The notes: generated from the sequence alone by a model not told the origin. A stretch of DNA of 64,000 nucleotides from Streptomyces caeruleatus (GCF_001514235.1 NZ_KQ948928.1:434001-498000); one strand, 5' to 3'; numbered from the stretch's first letter, positions 1 to 9,143 are shown. A program made the numbers and translations.

Positions 1-1
1 G

Positions 2-991
2 CTGATCGCCATCCAGGCGGTCACCTTCGGACTGGCGCTGATGACCCTCGTGGTGGCCGGGCGGGGCATGCTGCGGCGCGGACTGAAGCCGCTGAGCGAC
101 ATGGCGCACACCGCCCGCGGGATCACCTCGCACGATCTGACGGACTCGGCGCGACTGCCGGTCCGGCACGACAAGCGCAGCGGCGGCCCCGAGGTCGAGG
201 AGCTGCGCACCGCCTTCAACACCATGCTGGAGCACATCGACGACTCCCTCGCGGTGCGCGCGGAGGCGGAACAGCGGCTGCGCCGCTTCGTGGCGGACGC
301 CTCGCACGAGCTGCGTACCCCGCTGATGTCGGTACGGGGCTACGCCGACCTGTTCCAGTACGCCGCCGCCAACGCCCCCGAGGAGCGGGACAAGCACCTG
401 GCCCGGCTGCGCGCCGAGGCCGCCCGGATGGGCTTCCTCCTGGACGACCTGCTGCTGCTCGCCCGTCTGGACGCCGCCGAGGTGGAGACACCGCTGCGGC
501 TGCGGGAGGCAGACCTCGTCGAACTCGTCGAACAGGCGGCGGACGCGTTCCGGGTCACCCACGCCGACCACCCGCTGACGCTGGCCCCCGGCCCCGGTTC
601 CCTGAAGCTGGTCCTGGACGCTCAGCGCATCCGCCAGGTCCTGGACAACCTGCTCACCAACGCCGCCATGCACACCCCGGCCGGCACGCAGGTCTCGGTG
701 GCGGTGTCGATGGTGAACGGCGCCGCCCAGGCCCGGATCGCCGACGCCGGTCCCGGCATCCCGCCCGCCGACCGGGCCCGTGTCTTCGACCGCTTCTACC
801 GCGTCGACAAGGCCCGCAGCCGCGACCGGGGCGGTAGCGGCCTGGGTCTGGCGGTCGCCCAGTCACTGGTCCGGGCCCACGGCGGCCGTATCGACCTGAC
901 CAGCGAGCCGGGCGCGACGGTGTTCACGGTGACGATTCCGCTGACCGGAGCGGCTCCTTGGGGCCACAAACCCGCAACACAACACGTCTAG
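2..991 (+). CDS. Sensor histidine kinase, 5' truncated by window edge
   Basis: The reading frame is open from the first bases, so the N-terminus and first membrane segments lie upstream. What remains is a HAMP linker, a HisKA domain with the phosphoacceptor motif SHELRTPL, and a HATPase domain. The HATPase domain shows the N box (DNLLTNAAMHTP), the G1 motif (DAGPGIPP), an F box (FDRFYR) and the G2 motif (GGSGLGLAV). This is an orthodox two-component kinase acting at the membrane; its response regulator is presumably just upstream. It ends 72 bp before the transporter operon, and nothing links the two beyond position. The signal sensed cannot be inferred from this part. Confidence 0.93.
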   Translation: MIAIQAVTFGLALMTLVVAGRGMLRRGLKPLSDMAHTARGITSHDLTDSARLPVRHDKRSGGPEVEELRTAFNTMLEHIDDSLAVRAEAEQRLRRFVADASHELRTPLMSVRGYADLFQYAAANAPEERDKHLARLRAEAARMGFLLDDLLLLARLDAAEVETPLRLREADLVELVEQAADAFRVTHADHPLTLAPGPGSLKLVLDAQRIRQVLDNLLTNAAMHTPAGTQVSVAVSMVNGAAQARIADAGPGIPPADRARVFDRFYRVDKARSRDRGGSGLGLAVAQSLVRAHGGRIDLTSEPGATVFTVTIPLTGAAPWGHKPATQHV

Positions 992-1063
992 ACTCTTCCA
1001 ACGGCCCGGCGCCCGTGGTCAGAAGCGGGCGAAACCTGTCAAACCCGAAGGGTATTCGGCGTT

Positions 1064-2236
1064 TTGATACGCATAGACTCAGTCACCAAGCGATACCCGG
1101 ACGGCACGGTGGCGGTCGATCGCCTCTCGTTGGAGATACCCGACCGCTCGATCACCGTTCTCGTGGGGCCGTCGGGCTGCGGGAAGACGACCACCCTGCG
1201 GATGATCAACCGGATGGTCGAGCCCAGTGAGGGCACCATCCTCATCGACGGCGTCGACAGCCGGCAGCAGCCGGTCAACACGCTGCGCCGGTCCATGGGA
1301 TACGTCATCCAGAACGCCGGTCTCTTCCAGCACCGCACGATCCTCGACAACATCGCCACCGTGCCCCGCATGCTGGGGTGGGGCAAGGAGAAGTCCCGGG
1401 CCAGGGCACGGGAGCTGATGGAACGGGTCGGCCTCGACGGCACGCTCGCCAAGCGGTACCCGTACCAGCTCTCCGGCGGCCAGCAGCAGCGCGTCGGTGT
1501 GGCGCGGGCGCTCGCGGCGGACCCGCCGGTGCTGCTGATGGACGAGCCGTTCTCGGCCGTCGACCCCGTGGTGCGCAAGGGACTGCAGGACGAACTCCTG
1601 CGGATCCAGGACGAGTTGGGCAAGACCATCGTCTTCGTCACCCATGACATCGACGAGGCCGTCAAGCTCGGCACGACCGTCGCCGTGCTGCGCACCGGCG
1701 GCAAGCTCGCCCAGTTCGCGCCGCCCGCCGAGCTGCTGTCCCGGCCGGCCGACGACTTCGTGGAGGACTTCCTCGGCGCCGACCGCGGTATCCGGAGGCT
1801 GTCGTTCTTCCCGGCGGCGGGCCTGGAGCTGCTGACCACCCCGGTCGTGGCCGTGGACGCCACCGCCGAGCGGATCGCCGAGGCCGGCGCCGCCGACACC
1901 CCGTACCTCCTCGTCACCGACGCCGACGGCAGGCCCCTCGGCTGGAGCGAGCCGCGGGACCTCACCGCCGGGGCGATCACGGCCGACCGACTCCTGCCGT
2001 ACGGGCGCCCGTTCGTCGCCGGCACCGACTCGCTGCGGTCCGCCCTCGACTGTGCCGTGCTCTCGCCCACCGGATGGGCCGTCGCCGTGGACGCGTCGGG
2101 CCGGGCCACCGGGGTCGTCTCGCAGCAGGTCATCGCAGAGGCGATCAGGGGCGCGCACGCACGCATCGGTGCGGACGCGGCGCGGGACGCGGACACCGAG
2201 CCCGACGACGGCAAGGCCCGGAAGGTCGCGCCATGA
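1064..2236 (+). CDS. Betaine/proline-type ABC transporter ATPase with CBS-like tail
   Basis: This is the cytoplasmic ATPase of an OpuC/ProU-type osmoprotectant importer (390 aa). It shows Walker A (GPSGCGKTT), the Q loop, the signature LSGGQQQRVG, Walker B (LLMDEPFSAVD) and the switch histidine (VTHDID). After about residue 240 comes a degenerate pair of CBS-like repeats, the region that senses ionic strength in OpuA-type ATPases. The start is a TTG with a weak AAGGG about 11 bases upstream; no better in-frame start is visible. Its stop overlaps the next start (ATGA), so it heads a translationally coupled three-gene unit. The osmoprotectant role is inferred from family; the exact substrate is unknown. 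Confidence 0.92.
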   Translation: MIRIDSVTKRYPDGTVAVDRLSLEIPDRSITVLVGPSGCGKTTTLRMINRMVEPSEGTILIDGVDSRQQPVNTLRRSMGYVIQNAGLFQHRTILDNIATVPRMLGWGKEKSRARARELMERVGLDGTLAKRYPYQLSGGQQQRVGVARALAADPPVLLMDEPFSAVDPVVRKGLQDELLRIQDELGKTIVFVTHDIDEAVKLGTTVAVLRTGGKLAQFAPPAELLSRPADDFVEDFLGADRGIRRLSFFPAAGLELLTTPVVAVDATAERIAEAGAADTPYLLVTDADGRPLGWSEPRDLTAGAITADRLLPYGRPFVAGTDSLRSALDCAVLSPTGWAVAVDASGRATGVVSQQVIAEAIRGAHARIGADAARDADTEPDDGKARKVAP

Positions 2237-2922
2237 GCGAACTCTTCGACCTGCCCAGCGACCTCCAGAACAGCTACCTCGGACTGGTTGGCCTGCACCT
2301 GCGCGAGGCCCTGATCCCGGTGCTCGTCGGGCTCCTCGTCGCCCTGCCCGTCGCTCAGCTGTGTGTGCGCGTGCGCTGGCTGTACGCGCCCGTGCTGTGG
2401 GTGACGACCGTGCTGTACGCGATTCCCTCGCTCGCCTTCTTCGTCATCCTCATCGACTACACCGGCCTCAGCGAGCTCACGGTGATGATCCCGCTCGCCG
2501 TCTACAGCCTGGTGGTGCTCGTCCCCGCGATCGTGGACGGCGTCCGGTCGGTGCCGCAGGAGACGCTGGCCGCCGCCACCGCCATGGGCTTCGGGCCCGT
2601 ACGGCGCTATGTCCAGGTGCAGTTGCCGATCGCGGCGCCCGCGATCATCGCCGGGCTGCGGGTGGCGTCCGTGTCGAGTGTCTCCCTCGTCAGCGTCGGC
2701 ATGCTGATCGGCAACGAGGGCGCCCTCGGCAACCTGCTCAACAGCGGCCTGACCTACAACCAGCCCCGCCTGATCTGGCTCTCCGTCGTGGGCACGGCCG
2801 TCCTCGCGCTCCTCGTCGACGCCGCGCTGATCGGCCTCCGCGTCCTGCTGACGCCCTGGATGCCGCGCGCCACCCGCAGGAACAAGGTCCGCGCACTCAC
2901 CGTGAAGGAGGCCGTCCGGTGA
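2233..2922 (+). CDS. Betaine-type ABC transporter permease 1
   Basis: A 229-aa inner-membrane permease of the BPD/OpuCB type with about five hydrophobic helices. It carries the cytoplasmic EAA loop in the form ETLAAATAMGFG, followed by the conserved proline-rich turn. ATG is chosen because it overlaps the ATPase stop by 4 bp. The frame is open further upstream, but that part is read in another frame inside the ATPase gene. Its own stop overlaps the GTG of the second permease. It would pair with the 2919-3587 product to form the channel of the importer. Confidence 0.93.
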   Translation: MSELFDLPSDLQNSYLGLVGLHLREALIPVLVGLLVALPVAQLCVRVRWLYAPVLWVTTVLYAIPSLAFFVILIDYTGLSELTVMIPLAVYSLVVLVPAIVDGVRSVPQETLAAATAMGFGPVRRYVQVQLPIAAPAIIAGLRVASVSSVSLVSVGMLIGNEGALGNLLNSGLTYNQPRLIWLSVVGTAVLALLVDAALIGLRVLLTPWMPRATRRNKVRALTVKEAVR

Positions 2923-3587
2923 ACGTCCTGAGCTTCATCAACTCCTTCTTCAGCGACAACGCCCACTGGCAGGGCTACGACGGCATCCCGACCCGCGTCG
3001 GCGAGCACATCCAGTACACGCTGATGGCCCTCGGCATCGCCGCCGCCGTCGGCCTGCCGGTCGGCCTGCTCACCGGCCACACCGGGCGCGGCGGCAACAC
3101 CCTCGCCCTCATCGCCACCTCGGCCCGTGCGCTGCCCAGCTTCGGCCTGATGGTGCTGATGTTCATCCTGCTGGGCCTCGGCATGGCCCCCGTGATGATC
3201 CCGCTGGTCGTACTCGCCATCCCGCCCATCCTCGTCACCACCTACGAGGCGATGCGCTCCGTCGACCCCGCCCCGGTGGACGCCGCCCGCGGCATGGGCA
3301 TGGCCGAGACCGCGGTCCTCTTCCGCGTCGAACTCCCCGTCGCCCTCCCGCTGATCCTCAGCGGCCTGCGCTCGGCGGCCATCCAGATCGTCTCCACGGC
3401 CACCATCGCCGCCTACGTCAGCTTCGGCGGCCTCGGCCGCTACATCATCGACGGCCTCTACCAGCGCGACTACGAGAAGGTCGTCGGCGGCGCCACGCTG
3501 GTCGCCGCCATGGCCCTGGCGACGCTGGGGTTGTTCTGGGCGGTGGCACGGATCACGGTGTCGCCGGGGGTGCGCAGGCAGAACTAG
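2919..3587 (+). CDS. Betaine-type ABC transporter permease 2
   Basis: A second BPD-type permease (222 aa) with an EAA loop (PVDAARGMGMAE) and several membrane helices, homologous to the gene before it. The GTG start overlaps the previous stop (GTGA). Its TAG stop lies inside the CTAG at the left end of the MITE-like element, so the element abuts the coding sequence exactly. The binding protein expected to follow is instead 4.6 kb away, beyond a conservon on the other strand. Membrane partner of the ATPase at 1064-2236. Confidence 0.92.
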   Translation: MNVLSFINSFFSDNAHWQGYDGIPTRVGEHIQYTLMALGIAAAVGLPVGLLTGHTGRGGNTLALIATSARALPSFGLMVLMFILLGLGMAPVMIPLVVLAIPPILVTTYEAMRSVDPAPVDAARGMGMAETAVLFRVELPVALPLILSGLRSAAIQIVSTATIAAYVSFGGLGRYIIDGLYQRDYEKVVGGATLVAAMALATLGLFWAVARITVSPGVRRQN

Positions 3588-3773
3588 GGCCTGTCGTTTG
3601 GATCAGGCTGGCTGAGAGAGACAGCGCCTTTCAGTCAAGCCGAGCGGGGCGTGGTGCGTGCAGCTGCAAGGCGGAGGAGGGCGTCGACGCGGAGCGTCGG
3701 CAACCGACGACAACGCCGCAGATGCGCGTGCCACGCCCCGCGACGCCGGCATGATCCAAACGACAGGCCCTAG
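3584..3773. mobile_element. MITE-like element with 22-bp perfect terminal inverted repeats
   Basis: The ends are exact inverted copies: 3584-3605 and 3752-3773 match over 22 bp, starting with CTAG and then GGGCCTGTCGTTTGGATC. CTAG on both sides could be a target duplication, the kind of short T/A-centred site used by IS5-group transposases. The interior has further nested arms (3644-3654 with 3731-3741; 3685-3690 with 3694-3699), so a transcript could fold almost end to end. No transposase is encoded, so it would be a non-autonomous element. It lies between the permease stop and the next gene, where the hairpin could also terminate transcription. Confidence 0.8.
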
Positions 3774-3879
3774 CGGAGTGGCAACGCCCTGAGAGGAGCG
3801 GGGCCGTATCGACAGGCAGCCCCGCCGGCGTGGGCGCGACCGGCACCCACCCACCCGCCCGCAGCGCACCACGGCCACA

Positions 3880-4461
3880 TCAGCGGGGCGCCTCCGTACG
3901 GGCCAGCGCCAGTTCCAGTACGACCAGCAGGGCGTCCCGGACCGAACCCCGCTCCCGGGCGTCGAAGACGACGACCGGGACGCCTTCGGTGACGTCGAGG
4001 GCCCAGCGGATCTCCTCCAGGGTGTGCTCGACCTTGCCGTCGAAGGCGTTGGCGGCCACCGCGAAGGGGATGCCCCGGTGCTCGAAGTAGTCGACGGCGG
4101 CGTAGCAGTCGTCGAGGCGGCGGGTGTCGACGATGACGAGTCCGCCGACGGCGCCTTCGACGATGTCGTCCCACATGAACCCGAACCGCTCCTGTCCGGG
4201 CGTGCCGAACAGGTACAGCTTCAGGGTGGGGTCGATGGTGAGGCAGCCGAAGTCCATGGCCACGGTGGTCGTGGTCTTCAGCGGGGTGTGCGTGAGGTCG
4301 TCCACGCCCGCCGCGACCTCCGTGATGGCGGCCTCGGTGGTCAGCGGCTCGATCTCGGAGATCGAACCCACGGCGGTGGTCTTGCCCACGCCGAAGCCGC
4401 CCGCGATCACCATCTTGACCGGTAGCGGTGGTCGTACGGTGGCAGGTTCAGTCGTCGTCAC
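3880..4461 (-). CDS. cvnD: Conservon 1 GTPase (CvnD type)
   Basis: A 193-aa Ras-like small GTPase typical of the last gene of a Streptomyces conservon. The P-loop is GGFGVGKTT, followed by a switch region with MDFG, the G3-type motif GTPGQERFGFMW, and NAFDGK in place of the classical NKxD. These proteins act at the membrane with the CvnA sensor, the CvnB roadblock protein and the CvnC adaptor in a G-protein-coupled-like module. The GTG start overlaps the cvnC stop. It is the last gene of the four-gene unit; the MITE lies just beyond its stop. Confidence 0.93.
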   Translation of the reverse strand: MTTTEPATVRPPLPVKMVIAGGFGVGKTTAVGSISEIEPLTTEAAITEVAAGVDDLTHTPLKTTTTVAMDFGCLTIDPTLKLYLFGTPGQERFGFMWDDIVEGAVGGLVIVDTRRLDDCYAAVDYFEHRGIPFAVAANAFDGKVEHTLEEIRWALDVTEGVPVVVFDARERGSVRDALLVVLELALARTEAPR

Positions 4462-4892
4462 GGAGTGACCCCTCGTGAGTCGGGGATGGCGCGCAGGCCG
4501 TCGATGACCCTGCGCAGTACGGATGCGTCGTGGACGGCGCCGGAGTCGGGCACGTGCACCGTCAACTGCCCCGCGGCGCGCAGGTCCTCGGCGAGGACGC
4601 GCACCACGTTCAGGTGCAGCCGCAGCCGGGCCGCGATCTCCGCGATGGACTGCGGCAACCGGCAGACGGCGACGATGTCGTGCCGCTCGAAGACCAGCCG
4701 GTCGAGCGCGTCGATTCCCTCGGTGGTGGCCACCACCTGCGTCTCGACCGGCATCGACCGACCGTCGGCATCTCCCACCACCCGCCCGGCGGTCACGAGG
4801 AACGGCCGCACGGCGGAGGCGGGGCCGACCGGGTCCGGCTGCCCGTCGGGCTCCGGGCCGGCCGCGGCCGGTGGTGGGATGCCGTCCGCCAT
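4458..4892 (-). CDS. cvnC: Conservon 1 DUF742 protein (CvnC type)
   Basis: A 144-aa DUF742 protein. A proline-rich N-terminus leads into VRPFLVTAGR, the entry to a winged-helix-like fold (AEIAARLRLHLNVVRVLAEDL). Third gene of the conservon, between the roadblock gene (23-bp gap) and the GTPase (GTGA overlap). Family members bridge the CvnA kinase and the CvnD GTPase; DNA binding has not been established for the family and cannot be judged here. Confidence 0.92.
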   Translation of the reverse strand: MADGIPPPAAAGPEPDGQPDPVGPASAVRPFLVTAGRVVGDADGRSMPVETQVVATTEGIDALDRLVFERHDIVAVCRLPQSIAEIAARLRLHLNVVRVLAEDLRAAGQLTVHVPDSGAVHDASVLRRVIDGLRAIPDSRGVTP

Positions 4893-4915
4893 GGCGGTGT
4901 CCGTCCTTCCCGGCG

Positions 4916-5392
4916 TCAGCGGGCCGACGCGGCGCCGACGCTGTTCTTCAGCTCCAGCACGAGCTGCGGACTGAGGGAGGAGCCGGCGCGGTTGGCGAAC
5001 ACGGTCATCTCGTAGGCGATGTTGCCCAGCTTGGCCTCCTTGTCGGTGACCACGCCGAGGACGGCGCCGCTGCCGATCGCGGAGACCAGGACGTGACCGC
5101 CCTCCAGGTCGATGATGACCTTGTTGAGGCCGCCGAGGCCGTAGTTGCCGGAGGCGCCGGCGGCCAGGCTGGTGATGCCGGAGACGATCGCGGCGAGCCG
5201 CTCGGAGTCGGCGTGCTCACGCAGCTCGGACACGGCGATGAGCAGGCCGTCCGACGAGACGGCGATGGCGTCCACCACACCGGCCGTCTCCTTCGCGAAC
5301 CGATTCAGCAGCCAGGTGAAGTCGGCTGCGGCGGCCTGAAGTTCGGCCGGGGTGGAGCCTCCCACCGGGGTGCCACCTGTCGACGTGCTCAC
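4916..5392 (-). CDS. cvnB: Conservon 1 roadblock/LC7 protein (CvnB type)
   Basis: A 158-aa roadblock/LC7-domain protein. The core runs from FTWLLNRFAKET through AIAVSSDGLLIAVS to a glycine-rich stretch and VLVSAIGSGAVLGVV, the usual mixed alpha/beta roadblock profile. Roadblock proteins of this type regulate the partner small GTPase. The GTG start overlaps the cvnA stop (GTGA), so expression is coupled to the sensor. An N-terminal Ser/Thr/Gly-rich tail of about 20 residues is probably disordered. Confidence 0.93.
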   Translation of the reverse strand: MSTSTGGTPVGGSTPAELQAAAADFTWLLNRFAKETAGVVDAIAVSSDGLLIAVSELREHADSERLAAIVSGITSLAAGASGNYGLGGLNKVIIDLEGGHVLVSAIGSGAVLGVVTDKEAKLGNIAYEMTVFANRAGSSLSPQLVLELKNSVGAASAR

Positions 5393-7854
5393 TGCTCCGC
5401 TCCTTCCGGGGAGTCGTTCTGGTCCTGCTCATGGGGGGTTGTGGTCGTGACGGGGGCGGGGTGTTCCCCGGTGTCGCCGGACCGGCTGTCGCGGTGCGCG
5501 CGTTCCACGCCGGCCTCGAACTCGTCGAGCGCGGCCCGCACCGCCTCCGCGTCGAGCGTCGGCGCCTCCTGCCGCAGCGGCGACTGCCGTTCGGAAGGAT
5601 CGGCGGTCGTCCGCAGGGTCGCGCCGCGGACACGGCGACGCAGGGGCCGGGTCGCGGCCACGGCCGGTTCCGGCTGGTCGGCGCGGGCATGGTCGACGGG
5701 CGCCGGGTCACGGTGCGCGACGCGCCGGGGCAGCGGCCGCAGGGCGTCACCGTCACCGTCCGGCCGTACGGCGTCCGCCGGCACCGCGGCCGAGGGCCGG
5801 GGCCCCACGGCGGGGGCCGAGGGCGTCCTGGTCGTGGGCGGCGCGGCGGCCGGTGTGGTGGCGGCGGCGACCGCTGCCAGGGCCGCCGTGGCGGCCGACC
5901 CCGTCGTGCTTCCCGTCACCAGCAGCGACGACGGCACCGTCACCTCGGCCGTCACACCGCCGCCCGGCGTCCGTGACAGCGTGACCGTGATGTCCCAGCG
6001 GCGCGCCAGCGTGCCGACCACGAACAGGCCGAGGACCTTCGTCGGTACGACGTCCAGTCGCTCGCGGCGGATCAGGCGCGCGTTCTCCTCGTCGAGGCGG
6101 TCGGGCGTCATGCCGAGGCCGTGGTCGGTGACGACGACCACCGCGTCGTCGCCGGAGGCCGCCACGCTCACCTCGACCGGGCTGTCCTCCGGCGAGAACG
6201 ACACCGCGTTCTCCACCAGTTCGGCCACCATCAGCGTCAGGTCGCCGATGACCTCCGGCTCCACCACGGCCTCGGTCCGGGCGCGCAGCTCCACGCGCTG
6301 GTAGCCCTCGATCTGACCGAGCGCGGCGCGTACGACGGTGGTGAGCGGGCTGGGGCCGGAGTCGAGGACCGCCTCGTGGATGCCGGCGAGCAGCATCAGG
6401 CTGTCGGCGTTGCGGCGCAGCCGGACCGCGATGTGGTCGATGGAGTAGAGCCGCTCCAGCAGGGCGGGATCCCTCTCGCCCCGCTCCACCACGTCGATCA
6501 GGGACAGCTGGCGTGTGGTCAGGTTGCTGACCCTGCGGCCCACGTTGCCGAACATCTCGGCGACGTTGCGCCGGCTGAGCACCTGCCGCTCCAGCAGCGC
6601 GGCCGCTGTCGTCTGCACCCGGTTGAAGGTCGCGGCGAGTTCACCGATCTCGTCGCGCGCGGTGACCGGCACCTCGGCCAGCCGGGGCGGGCCGTCGTCC
6701 TCGGCGTCGTCGTCGGCCACCCGGGCCAGCTCGCGCTCGGCGACCACGGCGACCTGCCTGGCCGCGCCCGTGAGGGCCTGCACCGGACGGACCACCGAAC
6801 GGCGGACCAGCATGGCGAGGACCAGCCAGACGGCGAAGCCGAACAGGGCGAGCCCCAGCAGCAGGAGCGCGCGCCACGCCGCCGTGTCGGAGGCGCTCTG
6901 CGCCTCGTCGGCGATCTGCCCGATGAGCGAGGTGGTGATCGCCAGCCGGGTCCTGGCCTGCTCGCGGTAGGCGCCGTAGGAGTCGAGCGCCTCGGCAAGC
7001 GACCTGCGGATCTCGGCGGGCGAGTCGGCCTGCACCGCGCCCGGGTCGATCTGCAGCTCGGAGTACTGCCGGCTGATGGTGGCCTGCGCCCGGGTGTACC
7101 TGATCCCTTCGAGGGTGTCGGCCTGTGCCTCGGTGGCGAACCGGGCGAACCGTTCGGCCTGGTGGGTGTACTCGTCGTAGGCGCCGATCGCGCCGATGAA
7201 CTCGATCAGCGCGTTGGAGTCGCCCGTCGACGCGGAGAACACGCCGGTCTCGAAGGCGCTGTGGGCGGCACCCGCGCGCAGCAGCGAGTCCAGCATGCTG
7301 CCGGTGAAGGAGGTCGCGAGATCGGGGTTGCGGTCCAGGCCGAGGCCGTCGATCAGCCCCTGGGCGGCGTGCGTGTAGGCCGGGTCGATGTTGCTGGCGG
7401 GCAGATAGCCCAGCTCGACGGTGTCCCGCAGGCTGCTCAGGCCCTCGACCCCGCGCAGGGCCTGCGCCTCGGTCTCGGGAAGCCGCTCCCCGAACGCGTC
7501 GCGCACCCGCTGGACCTGGGAGTCCACGCTGGACTGCGCCGTGCGGTAGGCGGCGGACGAGGGCTCGCTGTCCCCGGCGGCCTCGTGCCGTACGGAGAGC
7601 AGGATCGCCTGCTGGTGCTCGGCGGCCAGCCGGTCCACGAGGGTCGCGACCTCGACGCTCTCGCGGACCAGCCGGGCGGCGTCCGCGGCGTCGCGCGACT
7701 GCGCGGTCTGGTCGGCGATGAGATAGGCCAGCAGGGCCGCGACCACCGTCAGCGGCACGCCGACCAGGAGGTTGAGTTTGCGCCGGAACGGCCAGCGGTC
7801 GGCGAAGCCACGTATACGACGCGGACGGGGCACGCCCACTTCATCAGTGGCCAC
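5389..7854 (-). CDS. cvnA: Conservon 1 sensor kinase (CvnA type)
   Basis: An 821-aa membrane sensor. One helix lies near residues 27-46, then an extracellular helical domain of about 280 residues, a second helix near 328-349, a HAMP segment and a divergent HisKA-like helix containing DHIAVRLRR (about residue 471). A HATPase domain follows (LVENAVSFSPED, DHGLGMTPDRL, LGLFVVG). The last 160 residues are Pro/Ala-rich and disordered, with two short motifs (LPRRV and a helix near the end). The GTG at 7854 is preferred over upstream in-frame starts because GGAGG sits just before it and membrane topology begins there. First gene of the conservon. Confidence 0.93.
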   Translation of the reverse strand: MATDEVGVPRPRRIRGFADRWPFRRKLNLLVGVPLTVVAALLAYLIADQTAQSRDAADAARLVRESVEVATLVDRLAAEHQQAILLSVRHEAAGDSEPSSAAYRTAQSSVDSQVQRVRDAFGERLPETEAQALRGVEGLSSLRDTVELGYLPASNIDPAYTHAAQGLIDGLGLDRNPDLATSFTGSMLDSLLRAGAAHSAFETGVFSASTGDSNALIEFIGAIGAYDEYTHQAERFARFATEAQADTLEGIRYTRAQATISRQYSELQIDPGAVQADSPAEIRRSLAEALDSYGAYREQARTRLAITTSLIGQIADEAQSASDTAAWRALLLLGLALFGFAVWLVLAMLVRRSVVRPVQALTGAARQVAVVAERELARVADDDAEDDGPPRLAEVPVTARDEIGELAATFNRVQTTAAALLERQVLSRRNVAEMFGNVGRRVSNLTTRQLSLIDVVERGERDPALLERLYSIDHIAVRLRRNADSLMLLAGIHEAVLDSGPSPLTTVVRAALGQIEGYQRVELRARTEAVVEPEVIGDLTLMVAELVENAVSFSPEDSPVEVSVAASGDDAVVVVTDHGLGMTPDRLDEENARLIRRERLDVVPTKVLGLFVVGTLARRWDITVTLSRTPGGGVTAEVTVPSSLLVTGSTTGSAATAALAAVAAATTPAAAPPTTRTPSAPAVGPRPSAAVPADAVRPDGDGDALRPLPRRVAHRDPAPVDHARADQPEPAVAATRPLRRRVRGATLRTTADPSERQSPLRQEAPTLDAEAVRAALDEFEAGVERAHRDSRSGDTGEHPAPVTTTTPHEQDQNDSPEGAEQ

Positions 7855-8161
7855 CCTGCCTCCTTCGTGGGCGTCACACGGCGCGCGAAGGGTCGCACAT
7901 GACCGGTGTTGATCGAGTATGAAACGGCTTTCTGCCGGGGACGGTACCGCCCCTGGGTCTCCGTGACCGGAACTGTACGTCAAGAATCCATTACGACCCC
8001 CTGCACCCCAACCGTCCCTCCTTCACATCGGAGCGCAACTGCCCGTTACCTTCCGATTTTTGAGGCCAATCGGTGACCTGGCCACACTTGACTGACCGAG
8101 AACCGGCTGGATTGGATCAGTGGAAGAGCTCTCCCAACCCCCTGAATCCGGAACGGGAATC
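7855..8161. other. Divergent promoter region between conservon 1 and binding-protein gene
   Basis: A 307-bp gap with no convincing gene. On the plus strand TTGACT (8088-8093), an 18-bp spacer and TTGGAT (8112-8117) resemble a vegetative promoter. Transcription from it would start just downstream of the ATG at 8120, which favours the GTG at 8162 as the start of the binding protein. No clear operator was found for the conservon side. Confidence 0.4.
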
Positions 8162-9118
8162 GTGACTTTCACCGCCACACGCAGCAGGTCCCTCAGGAAC
8201 CGTCCCGGCGCGGCCGCCGTCACCCTCGCCGCCACGGCGGCGCTGCTGGCGGGATGTTCCTCCTCCGACGACAAGTCCGACCCGCTCGCCGGGGACAAGC
8301 CGAGCGGCGACACCGTCGTCGTCGGCTCCAACAACTTCCCCGAGAGCACCCTGCTGGCCGACATCTACGGCGAGGCGCTCAAGGCCAAGGGCATCGAGGT
8401 CAGCTACCAGCCCAACATCGGCAGCCGCGAGGTGACCTACGGTCAGCTGCGCAACGGCTCCGTCACCGTGCTGCCGGAGTACAACGGCTCGCTGCTGGCC
8501 TACCTCGACCCCAAGGCGGAGCAGAAGTCCTCGGACGCCGTGAACGCCGCGGTGAAGACCAAGCTGGACGCGAAGCTGACGCTGCTGGAGTCGTCGCCCG
8601 CCGAGAACAAGGACTCCGTCGCCCTCAACGCGGAGACCGCGAAGAAGTACGACCTGACCTCCGACTCCACTCTCGAGGACCTCAAGGGCATCGCCCCGGA
8701 CCTGGTGATCGGCGGCTCGCCCGAGTTCCAGACCCGCCAGCAGGGCCTGAAGGGCCTGGAGTCCGAGTACGGCCTGGAGTTCAAGTCCTTCAAGGCGCTG
8801 GACGCGGGCGGCCCGCTGACCCGGGCTGCGCTGACGAAGAACACCGTGCAGGCCGCGGACGTCTTCACCACCGACCCGAGCATCACCAAGGAGGGCTTCG
8901 TCGTCCTGAAGGACCCGAAGAACCTCTTCGGCTTCGCCCAGGTGACCCCGCTGGTCTACAAGAGCGGCCTCTCCCAGGAGGGCGTCGACGCGCTCAACGC
9001 GGTCTCGGCCAAGCTGGACACCAAGACGCTCCTCGACCTGGACACCCAGGTGCAGCTGGAGAACAAGGACCCGCTGGACGTCGCCAAGGCCTGGCTGAAG
9101 TCGGCCGGTCTGGGCTGA
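8162..9118 (+). CDS. Betaine-type ABC transporter substrate-binding lipoprotein
   Basis: A 318-aa OpuAC/OpuCC-type binding protein. A basic N-terminus and hydrophobic helix end in the lipobox LLAGC (lipidated Cys, about residue 32), followed by a charged linker. The mature part has the family features VVVGSNNFPES, GSREVTYGQL and FTTDPSITKEGF. It would deliver a quaternary-amine osmoprotectant to the importer encoded at 1064-3587, although it lies on the far side of a conservon and must be transcribed separately. An in-frame ATG at 8120 would add 14 residues before the signal peptide; the GTG gives a normal signal length. Confidence 0.9.
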   Translation: MTFTATRSRSLRNRPGAAAVTLAATAALLAGCSSSDDKSDPLAGDKPSGDTVVVGSNNFPESTLLADIYGEALKAKGIEVSYQPNIGSREVTYGQLRNGSVTVLPEYNGSLLAYLDPKAEQKSSDAVNAAVKTKLDAKLTLLESSPAENKDSVALNAETAKKYDLTSDSTLEDLKGIAPDLVIGGSPEFQTRQQGLKGLESEYGLEFKSFKALDAGGPLTRAALTKNTVQAADVFTTDPSITKEGFVVLKDPKNLFGFAQVTPLVYKSGLSQEGVDALNAVSAKLDTKTLLDLDTQVQLENKDPLDVAKAWLKSAGLG

Positions 9119-9143
9119 CACACGGCGGATCCGGCGGACTTGC

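Noticed and set aside
1039..2298. Minus-strand open frame of 419 codons opposite the ABC ATPase
   Set aside because: Serine/arginine-rich antisense product; the ATPase motifs lie on the plus strand.
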